62,940 nt of DNA, from NCBI GenBank assembly GCA_035764935.1, contig DASTYK010000021.1:1-62940 (forward strand), given 5' to 3'. The notes below the pieces were generated by a model, which made no database searches, was not told the origin of the DNA, and saw only the letters and a list, made by a program, of their open reading frames with translations. The translations under genes and the position numbers were made by a program. This document shows positions 25,943-35,308 of the stretch, piece by piece. How positions within the stretch are numbered: position 1 is the first letter of the stretch; the number at the start of each line of letters is the position of its first letter. The DNA is from Longimicrobiales bacterium. GTDB lineage: Bacteria; Gemmatimonadota; Gemmatimonadetes; Longimicrobiales; RSA9.

Positions 25943-28393
25943 TCAGGTCGGAATCCAGAGCAGGACGACCTGGTCCACGCGGATGTCGGTGCGGTCCAGC
26001 GGGATCCGGTGGCTGGTCACCCGCTCCGCGGCCTCATTCCAGCGATCGGCGATCGCCTGCAGCTCGTCGGCGAGGTCCTGCTCGAGGTCTGCGATCCCGG
26101 CCTCGACGTCCTGCGCCTTGCCCCTGGCACTTTCCAGCCGCTCCTTCGTGCGGACCGTCGTGGAGCGGCGGGAGGCGAAGCCGGACAGGCTGCGGGTGCT
26201 CCGGCGGCCGCCCAGGAACATGGAGAGCAGCGCCCCGGCCCCGGCGACCAGCTCCTGCTGCGAGCGGGACCGCGTGTCCACGTCCAGCTCCTGGACCCGC
26301 CGCTCCGCGTCGCGCAGCCGCTGCTGCAGGCGTGCGACCTTCTGCTCGTACCGGTCGCGCAGCTTTGCGGCTTCCGCGTCCGCCTGCTCGTCGGCAGCAG
26401 CGCGGCAGCGCTCGACGAACGCGCGTTCGTCCTCCCCCACGCGCGCGTACAGCTTCAGCTCTTCGTTGCGCAGGATCTCGATGCTGCGCTCGCGGTAGAG
26501 CCACTCCTCGAGGTCGCGCTGCAGGTCGCGGTAGAACGACGCCTCGCGCACGCCGGCGTCGGGGATCACGTACACGACGTCCTGCGGCGGCTCCGTCCGC
26601 AAGTCACGGTCGTCGTAGTCGACGCTGCGGGCGTCGGCGGCCCGCATGTGGGGTGAGAGCGGATACCACACGCACTCCCACGTCTCCGTGTGGTCGATGC
26701 CCGACGCGCGGTCGTCGAAGCGGAGGTGCACGCGCGCCGCGACTGCGGCCTCCATGCGTCGGCCATTCGCGCGCGCACCCAGCTCCGCGGCCCACGGAGC
26801 GGCCGGATCCAGGTAGCGCACGGGCACCGATGCCGGCGGCGCCGGTGCGACCACGGCGGCGTCGTGATGGTCCTCGCGCGCGGCAGGCGTTGCGCCGGAA
26901 GGTGCGGCACGCGACGCGGCCGGCGCGCGCACGTCGCCTGAGGCAGACCCTGCTGCCGGCGCCGGGACGTCGCCTGCGGCCGCCGCCACGCCGCCCGGCC
27001 GCGCCGGCATGGCCTTGTTCGTTCCGGCGGCGATGCCCTGCATCAGCCGTTCGATCTCGACGCGCGTGAGCGGGCCACGGAGGTACGACATCGCCCAGCG
27101 CGTGGTGAACCGGCGCGGCGCGCCGCCGCGGGTGGTGTGCAGCAGGAACTGCCGCTTGCCGAGTCCGCCGATCGCCGTTGCGAGCGCACCGAGGTCCGTG
27201 TCGCCTGCCGCCGCACGCATGCCCTCGACGATGCGGTCCTTGTCCCGCTCGGTCTGCAGCCGACCGATCATCCAGGTGCCCGCGTTGGACATCGCCTTGT
27301 AGTCGAGATCGACGGGGTTCTGCGTGGAAAGCACCAGTCCGACGCCGTGCGCGCGGGCCTGCTTCAGGATCGTGAGGATCGGCTTTTTCGACGGCGGCTC
27401 CGCTGTCGGCGGCGCGAAGCCGAACACCTCGTCCATGTAGACGAGCGCCCGCAGCTCGCTCGTGCCGGGCTGACGTCGCATCCAGCTCACCAGCTTCGAC
27501 AGCAGCAGCGTCACGACGAACTGCCGCTCGGCGTCCGACAGGTGCGCCAGTGTCACGATCGCGCCGCGCGGCCTGCCATCGGCCGTGAACAGCATGCGCT
27601 GGATGTCCAGCGGAGCGCCCTCGAGCCACGTTGCGAACGCGGGCGAGGCGAGCAGGGCGTTGAGCTGTATGGCGAGTGCCATCCGCTGGTCGGCGGGGAA
27701 GAACGTGTCGAGGTCGAAGACGCCGAGCTTGCGGATCGGCGGACTGGCGACCTGCGCGACCAGCGTGGCGAGGTCGATCGGCTCGCCGGCCTCCCACGCA
27801 CGCGCGACCAGGTTGGACAGCAGGATGTGCTCGCGGCCGGCCACCGGGTCCGCCGGCCGATCGATCAGCGTGAGCACACCGGATACGAACGCCTCGATCT
27901 CGTCGGCGCGCGCTTCCGCGTCCGCGTCGGGGGAGGGTTCCAGCGCGCCCAGCACGTTGAGCGGCACGCCGCTGGTCGAGCCGGGCGTGTAGATCGCGAG
28001 ATCTGCCGCGTCCTTGAGCGTCTGCATGCGTGCGCCGTCGATGCCCCACGACGCGAGGCCGTCGCGCCAGGTGCCGGCGGCCTTCGTTGCAGCGTCGGCG
28101 CCCGGCGTCCCCGCGGTGTCGACCCACGGCTGGAAGTCGGAGGCCTGCAGGCCGGGGAAGTTGAGCAGCAGGTTGCCCATGTCGCCCTTGGGGTCGATGA
28201 CGAGCACGGGGACCTGCTGCAGCAGTGCTTCCTCGAGCAGCACGACGCCCAGGCCGGTCTTGCCGGACCCGGTCATCCCGACGATCACGCCGTGGGTGGT
28301 CAGGTCGGCGGGATCGATCTCGATGCGCGTGTCAGTGCGCTGTGCGGCGTCGTCCAGCGCCGCACCGAGCCACAGCACTCGTTGTGAGCTCAA
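25943..28393 (-). CDS. HerA/FtsK-like ATPase with coiled-coil tail
   Basis: The 816-residue protein begins at a TTG (28393) with AGGAGA upstream, 12 bp after the nrfA stop. Walker A is GMTGSGKTG at residues 39-47, and the Walker B region is ALVYMDEVFGFAPP, followed by GLVLSTQNPVDLDYKA, the layout of HerA/VirB4-type P-loop ATPases. The N-terminal third also has VLVIDPKGDMGNLL. Residues about 480-560 are an Ala/Pro-rich linker, and residues 640-800 are charged helices that probably form a coiled coil. These enzymes pump DNA or act on large complexes. Why it is joined to nitrite reductase genes is not clear. Confidence 0.82.
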   Translation of the reverse strand: MSSQRVLWLGAALDDAAQRTDTRIEIDPADLTTHGVIVGMTGSGKTGLGVVLLEEALLQQVPVLVIDPKGDMGNLLLNFPGLQASDFQPWVDTAGTPGADAATKAAGTWRDGLASWGIDGARMQTLKDAADLAIYTPGSTSGVPLNVLGALEPSPDADAEARADEIEAFVSGVLTLIDRPADPVAGREHILLSNLVARAWEAGEPIDLATLVAQVASPPIRKLGVFDLDTFFPADQRMALAIQLNALLASPAFATWLEGAPLDIQRMLFTADGRPRGAIVTLAHLSDAERQFVVTLLLSKLVSWMRRQPGTSELRALVYMDEVFGFAPPTAEPPSKKPILTILKQARAHGVGLVLSTQNPVDLDYKAMSNAGTWMIGRLQTERDKDRIVEGMRAAAGDTDLGALATAIGGLGKRQFLLHTTRGGAPRRFTTRWAMSYLRGPLTRVEIERLMQGIAAGTNKAMPARPGGVAAAAGDVPAPAAGSASGDVRAPAASRAAPSGATPAAREDHHDAAVVAPAPPASVPVRYLDPAAPWAAELGARANGRRMEAAVAARVHLRFDDRASGIDHTETWECVWYPLSPHMRAADARSVDYDDRDLRTEPPQDVVYVIPDAGVREASFYRDLQRDLEEWLYRERSIEILRNEELKLYARVGEDERAFVERCRAAADEQADAEAAKLRDRYEQKVARLQQRLRDAERRVQELDVDTRSRSQQELVAGAGALLSMFLGGRRSTRSLSGFASRRSTTVRTKERLESARGKAQDVEAGIADLEQDLADELQAIADRWNEAAERVTSHRIPLDRTDIRVDQVVLLWIPT

Positions 28394-28405
28394 CGCGTTC
28401 GTCTC

Positions 28406-29974
28406 CTACCGGTTGCGGTTCGTGGGGCGCTGTGCACCGTTCTGCACCGGCTCGACCGCGGTCCCGGCGCGCTCGCCCGGCCGCGCCATGTCCAGCTCCG
28501 TCCGGAACCGGATCGCATCGCCCGCCTGGCCCGTCGCCGGTGCGACGGTCTGCGGCGGGGCGTCGAGCAGCGGCAGCTCGCCCGACGGGATCTCGTCACC
28601 ATAGAGCGCGAGCGAGCCGAGACGCGCGTAGTTGATCGCCAGGCCGAGCACGCGCACGGCTTCCTGGTCGGCGTGGAAGCCCATCGAGTTCTCGGCTTCG
28701 ATGAAGTCGGTCAGGAACTGCGCGCGCTTGTGGTATGTGCGGGCCGCAGTCAGCCGCTGCGCGTCCAGGTTGTTCGCGGCCTCGGCGCGGATCGACTTCG
28801 CAAGATCCAGCACCGCGTCGATCGCGACGTTGCGCATCTGGTACGTGCGATCCTGGATCGTGTGCACGCGCGCGGACAGCTCCTCCTCCGTCCAGCGGTG
28901 GCACGTCTGGCAGGCGTTGTTGATGTTGAGCAGAGGGCTGCGCACCCAGTGGTCGCTCACCTTCATTGCGCCCGTGCGCTCGTACGGCATGTGGCAGTCG
29001 GCGCACATCACGCCGCTGCGGGCGTGCACGCCCTGCATGTACATCTCGAACTCGGGGTGCTGCGCCTTGAGCACACGCGCCTCGCTGATCGCGTGCGTCC
29101 AGTCGGTGAAACCGACCTCCTCGTAATAGGCCAGGATCTCGTCGGCACGCAGGCCGTTGGCCCATGGATAGGTGAGGCGCTTCTCGTCGCCCTGGAAGTA
29201 GTACTCCACGTGGCACTGTGCGCACACGAACGTGCGCATCTCCTGGCGTGTCGCGTCCGTGTTCACGTCGAAATCGTCCCGGCCGCGCGACGCCATGAAC
29301 GTGCGGATGCCTTCCATGAAGCCCGGGCGTGTGACGCGCAACTCCATTGTCGCCGGATCGTGGCAGTCGATGCAGGCGACCGGATGCTCGGCGAGCGCCG
29401 CGGCTTCCTGGTAGGGCATCTGGTTGACCGCCTCGAACCCGGCGATCAGGTCGCCGTTGCCGGCATCGCGGTAGACCGTGTAGACCGAGGCATGACAGTG
29501 CAGGCAGGTGCCGGGCTGCTGCACCACGTTCTGCCGCTCCGTGAAGACCTGGTCGATGAACATGTAGGCGTGACCGCGCTCCTCGCGGAAATCCGTCGCG
29601 AACGCGTAGCCCGCCCAGAACTCGCGCAGGCGCGGGTCCTCCACGAGCCGGGAGGTCGAGACCGTGTCACGCGGATCGCTCGTCGTAGGGTGCTGCACCA
29701 TGGCTTCACTGCCGCCGTAGCGCGTGCGCGTCATGTCCACGGTGCGCCGGTACGAGTCGTACTGCTGCGGGAAGTTCTGCCCCCAGATCGCGGGGTCCAC
29801 GATCGAATCGTTCAGCTCGACGACGCGGTAGAACGGATTGCGCGCCTCCTGCTGCCGCTCGAAGATGTTCGTCAGCAGCGCCGCGAGCCCGAGCGTAACG
29901 ACCGCCGCGATGACCGCCGCACCCACGATCCACCACGCCGGGACCCTGCGTCCACGTTCCTCGCGCTCAGCCAT
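28406..29974 (-). CDS. nrfA: Cytochrome c nitrite reductase, catalytic subunit
   Basis: The 522-residue pentahaem protein reduces nitrite to ammonium with six electrons in the periplasm. One N-terminal membrane helix (residues 13-35) acts as an uncleaved anchor or signal. Five haem motifs are seen: CLHCH at 157-161, CIDCH at 201-205, CAQCH at 251-255, CADCH at 324-328 and CQTCH at 355-359. The first, active-site haem has the CxxCH form and not the CxxCK of E. coli. Family blocks HPEFEMYMQGVHARSGV and the His ligands that follow support NrfA. Start ATG 29974 has GAGGAG upstream. nrfH precedes it by 60 bp and an ATPase gene follows by 12 bp. Confidence 0.93.
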   Translation of the reverse strand: MAEREERGRRVPAWWIVGAAVIAAVVTLGLAALLTNIFERQQEARNPFYRVVELNDSIVDPAIWGQNFPQQYDSYRRTVDMTRTRYGGSEAMVQHPTTSDPRDTVSTSRLVEDPRLREFWAGYAFATDFREERGHAYMFIDQVFTERQNVVQQPGTCLHCHASVYTVYRDAGNGDLIAGFEAVNQMPYQEAAALAEHPVACIDCHDPATMELRVTRPGFMEGIRTFMASRGRDDFDVNTDATRQEMRTFVCAQCHVEYYFQGDEKRLTYPWANGLRADEILAYYEEVGFTDWTHAISEARVLKAQHPEFEMYMQGVHARSGVMCADCHMPYERTGAMKVSDHWVRSPLLNINNACQTCHRWTEEELSARVHTIQDRTYQMRNVAIDAVLDLAKSIRAEAANNLDAQRLTAARTYHKRAQFLTDFIEAENSMGFHADQEAVRVLGLAINYARLGSLALYGDEIPSGELPLLDAPPQTVAPATGQAGDAIRFRTELDMARPGERAGTAVEPVQNGAQRPTNRNR

Positions 29975-30034
29975 GTCCGCTCCTCGTTCGATGCATGTTC
30001 ATCCTGAAATCCTCCGACGCCCGGGCTGCGCTCC

Positions 30035-30520
30035 TCAGCGGACCCGGTGCCCCACGTAGCGGTGGCAGCGTGTGCATTCGACGCCGTCCGCGCTGGTGAC
30101 GTGCCGTACCTCGTCCGGCGGATCGTCGTCCCCCGCCTGCATGCCTGCGGCGATCGACTCGTGGCAGTAGCGGCACGCGCCCTCGGTGACGTCGTGGTTC
30201 GCCGGCGTGATGCGCAGCGGGTACGGGAAGTTGCCCGTCGTGAAGTAGAAGCTGTGCCAGAAGCCGTTGCGCGCCTTGACGACGTACTTGGGGATCGTGC
30301 TGTGCGGCGTGTGGCAGTCGTTGCAGGTCGCGACCGCCCGGTGGCTCGACTTGAGCCACGCGCTGTAATGCTCGTCCATGATGTGGCAGTTTGCGCAGGC
30401 GGCGGGATCGGTGCCCAGATACGAGTAGCCCTTTGCATACACGAACGTGAAGCCGCCGAGGCCGATCGCGATGCCGATCAGCACCGCTGCCAGGATGATC
30501 AGCCAGCGTCCCGTTCGCAC
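30035..30520 (-). CDS. nrfH: Cytochrome c nitrite reductase, membrane subunit
   Basis: The 161-residue NapC/NirT-type protein takes electrons from menaquinol and passes them to NrfA. A single N-terminal membrane helix (residues 7-28) is followed by four haem motifs: CANCH at 42-46, CNDCH at 66-70, CRYCH at 116-120 and CTRCH at 149-153. The first haem region CANCHIMDEHYSAW is typical of NrfH. The start is a GTG at 30520 with GGGGAG upstream; a GTG at 30529 is the alternative. It is first in the nrfHA-ATPase unit, 123 bp after a Mur ligase gene. Confidence 0.92.
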   Translation of the reverse strand: MRTGRWLIILAAVLIGIAIGLGGFTFVYAKGYSYLGTDPAACANCHIMDEHYSAWLKSSHRAVATCNDCHTPHSTIPKYVVKARNGFWHSFYFTTGNFPYPLRITPANHDVTEGACRYCHESIAAGMQAGDDDPPDEVRHVTSADGVECTRCHRYVGHRVR

Positions 30521-30643
30521 CAGGTCCACTCCCCGTTGTCGTCGATGCCTCTGCGCGCGTCGGCGTCGCGTTCCCGCGGGCGGGTGCTGCCGCCCACGCA
30601 ACAATCGTACACGGGCCGGCCGCGTCCGGCGAGAGCGTGCGCG

Positions 30644-32137
30644 CTACCGCAGCCACTCCTGCGCGATCGCTGCACCCTGGTTCATGCCCTGCGCGCCGAG
30701 CAGCAGCACCAGATCGTCCGGCCGCGCAGCGGCCAGGACCTGTTGCACCGCGGGCCGGAGCTCGGCGGATTCCCGGAACCGAACACGTGCACGGCGGAGC
30801 GGGCGCAGAAAGGCGTCGTACTCCTCGTCGCTCACGCGATTGAGATGGTCCGCGACATCGCTGCTGCGGGTGACGACGAGCGATGCGTGCGGCATCCGGC
30901 GCAGCCAGATGGCGAGGGCCTCGGCGTTGTAGCGGTTGATGCGCGGGCCGCGTCGGCCGCGCACGGCCCACACGACGTGGACGTGCCCGGGCCGCAGCCG
31001 CTCCACGGTTTCGAACACCACGTTGACGCTTTCCGGGTGCCCCGCGGTATCGTCAAGGATCAGGGGGGCAGTTTTCAGGAGCTGCATCCGGCGACGCGGC
31101 GCCGTGAGGTCGGGCAGGACCGCTGCTGCCGCGTCCGCGCTCGCTCCTGCACTGAGCGCGAGCGTCGTTGCCAGCGCGACATTGATCAGGTTGGAGCGGC
31201 CGAGCAGTGACAGCTCGAGCGGCAGGCGAAACGGAGCGTGCTCCGCGCCGTCGATGCGCGGCACGGGACGGCGTGCATTCAGCACGAAGCGCGTGCCGGC
31301 GTGCGAGACGTGCACGTCCTCGATCCGCATCGCGGCGGTGCGCACGGCGCCGCAGGCGACGCCCGCCACGTCACGCTCCCGCACGATGCGTGAGACCGCG
31401 CGGTCCTCCGCATTGAACGCCAGGGGTGCGCCGGCTGCCAGGTGGTCGAAGAATCGCGTCTTGGACTCCACGTACGTGCGGAAGTTTCGGTGGAACTCCG
31501 CGTGCTCGAGCGGCACCAGGTTCGTGAACGCCCCTGCCTCGTAGCGAAGGCCGGCCACGCGCTGCTGCACGAGGGCGTGCGACGTCACCTCCATCAGCGC
31601 GACGTCACATTCTGCGTCCGCCGCACGCTGCAGCCACCGGTGCAGCAGCAGCGGCTCGGGCACGGTGTAGCGGCTCTCCTCCGCTGTCTCCGTACCGATC
31701 CGCAATCCGAGTGAGCCGATCGACGCGACCCGCACACCGCTGGCGTGCAGCAGCGCTTCCGCAATGGACAGCACGGACGTCTTGCCGACGGTGCCGGTGA
31801 TGCCGAGCAGCCGCATCCGGCGTGCGGGGTGGCCATACCACGCGCCTGCCAGGCGGGCCGCGGCAGCGCGCGCATCGGGAACGTGGATGAGCGGAACCGG
31901 CGCGCGCTGATCCGACGTGCCGGGACCCTGAGCAACGATTGCGGCTGCACCCGCCGCCACCGCGTCTGCAATGAACGTTGCGCCGTCCACCTGTGTGCCC
32001 GGTATGGCGATGAAGAGCGCGCCGGGTGTCACCTGTCGCGAGTCCGTGACCACAGCCCGGATCATTGCGTCGGGTGCGGTCCCGGCCCGGATGCCGGCGT
32101 CGGCAAGAAGGCTGTGGAGCGGTCGCTGGTCGGTCAT
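30644..32137 (-). CDS. Mur ligase family protein, MurE-like
   Basis: The 497-residue protein has the three Mur ligase domains. The N-terminal UDP-binding part has DSRQVTPGALFIAIPG; the P-loop is GITGTVGKT at 112-120; and the C-terminal part has ILDDTAGHPESV. Overall it is closest to MurE, which adds the third residue (DAP or Lys) to the peptidoglycan precursor. The meso-DAP specificity motif DNPR is absent, and the spot instead reads TRSSDVADHLNRVSDEE. The P-loop has Val where MurE normally has Asn. It is also away from any division cluster. It may be a paralogue with another substrate. The start at 32137 is preferred over longer frames because the family N-terminus begins there. Confidence 0.78.
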   Translation of the reverse strand: MTDQRPLHSLLADAGIRAGTAPDAMIRAVVTDSRQVTPGALFIAIPGTQVDGATFIADAVAAGAAAIVAQGPGTSDQRAPVPLIHVPDARAAAARLAGAWYGHPARRMRLLGITGTVGKTSVLSIAEALLHASGVRVASIGSLGLRIGTETAEESRYTVPEPLLLHRWLQRAADAECDVALMEVTSHALVQQRVAGLRYEAGAFTNLVPLEHAEFHRNFRTYVESKTRFFDHLAAGAPLAFNAEDRAVSRIVRERDVAGVACGAVRTAAMRIEDVHVSHAGTRFVLNARRPVPRIDGAEHAPFRLPLELSLLGRSNLINVALATTLALSAGASADAAAAVLPDLTAPRRRMQLLKTAPLILDDTAGHPESVNVVFETVERLRPGHVHVVWAVRGRRGPRINRYNAEALAIWLRRMPHASLVVTRSSDVADHLNRVSDEEYDAFLRPLRRARVRFRESAELRPAVQQVLAAARPDDLVLLLGAQGMNQGAAIAQEWLR

Positions 32138-32343
32138 CGTCAACGGGTTGTGGGGGCGTCGGTGGCAGTCGGTCGCAGTCCGCGCGAGGTGAACCCCCCG
32201 AACTGCGTCGGCGCCGTATGGCAATGCCTGTTCCGCCGGTGTGCAAGCCCGGCCGCTTCCGACGTCCTCCCAGCAGAAGCACCCGTTCGGTGCCCGCGCG
32301 GAATCTCCGCCCGCGGCACCCAGGCCTCAGCAGGGAGGTTCCC

Positions 32344-34278
32344 GTGAAAGCCCTCGTACTGGTTCCGCTGTGCGCACTGCTCGCTGTCGCGGCAATCGGT
32401 CAGCGGACGATCGTGGTCACCGGCGTCGTGAGCGACGCATCCAGCGGCGTGCCGCTGGCCGGTGCCCAGGTGACGACCATGGAGACCGGGCATGGCACAC
32501 TGGCCGGGCGCGACGGCGCGTACCGGCTCGAGCTGCCGGAGCGCCTGCGCGGCCAGTCGGTCACGGTGCAGGCGCACGCCATCGGCTTCGAGCCGGTACG
32601 TCGCAGTGTCATGCTGGCGGGCGACAGCATGCGCGTGGACCTGTCCGCGCAGCCCTCGGCTGAGGTGGTCGAAGCGATGCCGCTGCGCGAGGACGTCGCA
32701 GGCAAGGAGCTGCGCCAGGAGTCGCGTGCGCGGCACGCCGGCGATGCCGCTGCCGCCGCGGTACTCGCATCGCCGCAGGCCAGCGCCACGCCCGGCCCGC
32801 CACCCGCGCCGCCGTACCGCATGCCGCGCGAGCCGTGGAACACCGAATCGTACGCCGCAATCGACGAGAACGCGTTCCTTTCGGTCGGCGCCAACCCGCT
32901 GTCCACGTTCTCGATCGACGTCGACCGCGCCTCGTACAGCAACATCCGGCGCTTCCTGAAGGATGGACAGCTTCCGCCGAAGGATGCAGTACGCATCGAG
33001 GAGATGGTCAACTACTTCCCCTACAGCAATCCCGAGCCGCAAGGCGAGCATCCGCTGGAGGTGACCACCGAGGTGATGGCCGCGCCCTGGCAGCCGCGTC
33101 ACCACCTGGTGCGCATCGGACTGCAGGCGCCGCGACTCGACATGGAATCGCTGCCGCCCAACAACCTGGTGTTCCTGCTGGACGTTTCAGGGTCGATGCT
33201 GTCGCCCGACAAGCTGCCGCTGCTGAAGCAGGCGATGCGGCTGCTGGTGAACGAGCTGCGGGAGCAGGACCGGGTCGCGATCGTCGTGTACGCAGGGAGC
33301 GCAGGCCTCGTGCTGCCGTCCACGCCCGGCAGTGAGAAGGACGCGATCATGGATGCGATCGAGCGCCTCGAGGCGGGCGGCTCGACCGCCGGCGGCGCAG
33401 GCCTGCGCCTCGCCTACGACGTCGCACGCCGCAGTCACCTGCGCGATGGAAACAACCGGGTCATCCTGGCGACGGACGGCGACTTCAACATCGGTGTCTC
33501 CAGCGACGCGGAGATGGTCCGCCTCATCGAGGAGCGCCGCGGGCAGGGCACATTCCTCACGGTGCTCGGCTTCGGCACGGGCAACCTCAAGGATTCCAGG
33601 ATGGAGGCGCTCGCCGATCACGGGAACGGCAACTACGCGTACATCGACGGCCTCGACGAGGCCCGCAAGGTGCTCGTCGAAGAGCTGGGGGGTACGCTGC
33701 TCACGGTGGCCAGGGACGTGAAGCTCCAGGTGGAGTTCAATCCGGCCCACGTGCGTGCGTACCGGCTGATCGGCTACGAGAACCGACTGCTCGCGGCGGA
33801 GGACTTCGACGATGACCGGAAGGATGCGGGTGAGCTGGGGGCCGGCCACACGGTGACCGCGCTGTACGAGGTCGTGCCGGTCGGCGTGGACAACACGGTC
33901 GAGGTGCGCGAGCCGGCCGAGCTGCGCTACCAGCAGCGCCAGCGTGCAACGGACGGTGGTCCACGCGCGGGGTCATCTGAGCTGGCGTGGGTCAAGCTGC
34001 GCTACAAGCGACCCGCGGAGGAGGTCAGCCGGCTGCTCGAAGTGCCGGTGCGCGCGTCCACGTGGCGTGGCTCCGATGACATGCGCTTTGCCGCGGCGGT
34101 CGCCGCGTTCGGCATGCTGCTGCGCGATTCGGAGCACAGCGGCAGCGCAACGTACGCGGACGTGATCGCACTGGCTCGCGCTGCGCTCGGCACGGATCCG
34201 AACGGGTATCGTGCGGAGTTCGTGCGGATGGTGGAGCGCGCGCGGGAACTCGGGGCCGTTGCTGCGGATGGCTCGTAA
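32344..34278 (+). CDS. vWA-domain protein with N-terminal regulatory-like domain (YfbK type)
   Basis: The 644-residue exported protein starts at GTG 32344 behind GGGAGG. After a signal sequence (about 20 residues) comes a carboxypeptidase-regulatory-like beta domain (VVSDASSGVPLAGAQVTTM). The YfbK-type N-terminal segment follows (FSIDVDRASYSNIRRFL, VRIEEMVNYFPY), then a von Willebrand A domain with the metal site DVSGSM and TDGDFNIG. The C-terminal 170 residues match the DUF3520 tail of this family. vWA proteins bind protein partners through a metal ion. Function is not established; a cell-surface or periplasmic role is likely. Confidence 0.88.
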   Translation: MKALVLVPLCALLAVAAIGQRTIVVTGVVSDASSGVPLAGAQVTTMETGHGTLAGRDGAYRLELPERLRGQSVTVQAHAIGFEPVRRSVMLAGDSMRVDLSAQPSAEVVEAMPLREDVAGKELRQESRARHAGDAAAAAVLASPQASATPGPPPAPPYRMPREPWNTESYAAIDENAFLSVGANPLSTFSIDVDRASYSNIRRFLKDGQLPPKDAVRIEEMVNYFPYSNPEPQGEHPLEVTTEVMAAPWQPRHHLVRIGLQAPRLDMESLPPNNLVFLLDVSGSMLSPDKLPLLKQAMRLLVNELREQDRVAIVVYAGSAGLVLPSTPGSEKDAIMDAIERLEAGGSTAGGAGLRLAYDVARRSHLRDGNNRVILATDGDFNIGVSSDAEMVRLIEERRGQGTFLTVLGFGTGNLKDSRMEALADHGNGNYAYIDGLDEARKVLVEELGGTLLTVARDVKLQVEFNPAHVRAYRLIGYENRLLAAEDFDDDRKDAGELGAGHTVTALYEVVPVGVDNTVEVREPAELRYQQRQRATDGGPRAGSSELAWVKLRYKRPAEEVSRLLEVPVRASTWRGSDDMRFAAAVAAFGMLLRDSEHSGSATYADVIALARAALGTDPNGYRAEFVRMVERARELGAVAADGS

Positions 34279-34322
34279 CACGGGCGAACGTGACGGCGCG
34301 CTTCTTTCATCGCGCCGGGCGC

Positions 34323-35177
34323 ATGTCCTGTTTCCCTCACGCCGTCCCGCGCGGCGCGACCATCGCGCTGCTGATTGGCGCACTCTCCGGCTGCGACGGC
34401 AGCAGCGGCGGCGTCCCCGACGCGGGGGCGCCTGCCGCAGCGCCGGACACGGAGGACCCGGTCGCGGCGTTGCGGGCTGCCCATGATGCGGCCATTGCCC
34501 TTGCAGATTCCGTGGAGGCGCTGCTGCGCCCGGTGCCCCTGCTCACGCCCGGCGAGGAGGCGGCGCTGCGGACGTCGAATGCGGCGCAGCTCGCGCGGGC
34601 GCGTCGCCTCGGTGAGCACGTAGCCGACTCCGCCTCGCTGGAGCGGCTCATCGGTGCCGGTGCGCTGGTCCAGCTGCAGGACTCGACGCAGTGGTGGGTC
34701 GTGCGCGAGCTGGATCACTCCCTCCCGTACGTGACGCCGGACGTCGTTCTGCTGCTCGAGCAGATCGGCAGGCGATTCCAGGACGCGCTCGGGGCGATGG
34801 GGTTGCCGCGCTACCGGCTGGAGGTGACGTCCGTGCTGCGAACACCGGCAGGGCAGGCTGCACTGCGCGAAGGAAACGTGAATGCTGCAGCGGGCACGAG
34901 CACCCACGAGTACGGCACCACGCTCGACATTGCGTACGAGAGCTACGCGGCGCCGCTCGTCGATGCGGCTGCAGGTGCGGGAGAGGTCGAATGGCTGGCG
35001 GAGCGCATCCGCACGCTTGCGATGGAGCGCGTCGCGGCGGTGAAATCGCGCGAGCTGCAGAAGCTGCTGGGCGGGGTGTTGCGCGACATGCAGGCGGAAG
35101 GGCTGCTGCTGGTGACGCTGGAGCGGCAGCAGCCGGTCTACCACCTGACGGTCGCGCGCTCGCTCGCCGACGGCTGA
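34323..35177 (+). CDS. Lipoprotein with M15/VanY-like motif (DUF5715-like)
   Basis: The 284-residue protein has a lipoprotein signal (LLIGALSGCDGSS). The second half holds GTSTHEYGTTLDIAY, which resembles the Ser-x-His-x-x-Gly and Asp metal-binding motif of D-Ala-D-Ala carboxypeptidases such as VanY. A role in cell-wall peptide trimming or recognition is therefore plausible, but a full zinc site is not certain, since the expected downstream His is not obvious. ATG 34323 gives a well-sized signal; GTG 34290 is in frame, and neither has a strong ribosome site. It follows the vWA gene by 44 bp. Confidence 0.7.
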   Translation: MSCFPHAVPRGATIALLIGALSGCDGSSGGVPDAGAPAAAPDTEDPVAALRAAHDAAIALADSVEALLRPVPLLTPGEEAALRTSNAAQLARARRLGEHVADSASLERLIGAGALVQLQDSTQWWVVRELDHSLPYVTPDVVLLLEQIGRRFQDALGAMGLPRYRLEVTSVLRTPAGQAALREGNVNAAAGTSTHEYGTTLDIAYESYAAPLVDAAAGAGEVEWLAERIRTLAMERVAAVKSRELQKLLGGVLRDMQAEGLLLVTLERQQPVYHLTVARSLADG

Positions 35178-35308
35178 GCGGCGCGCCAGCAGCGCTGTGA
35201 TCACCCGGAGAACACGCTGCGCCAACCGCAGACAGATCGCCCGGCTGGTACGTTTTCTGCGCGTTTACATCGCAGGCATCGGCAGCAGAATCACCCGGGA
35301 AAGCAGTG

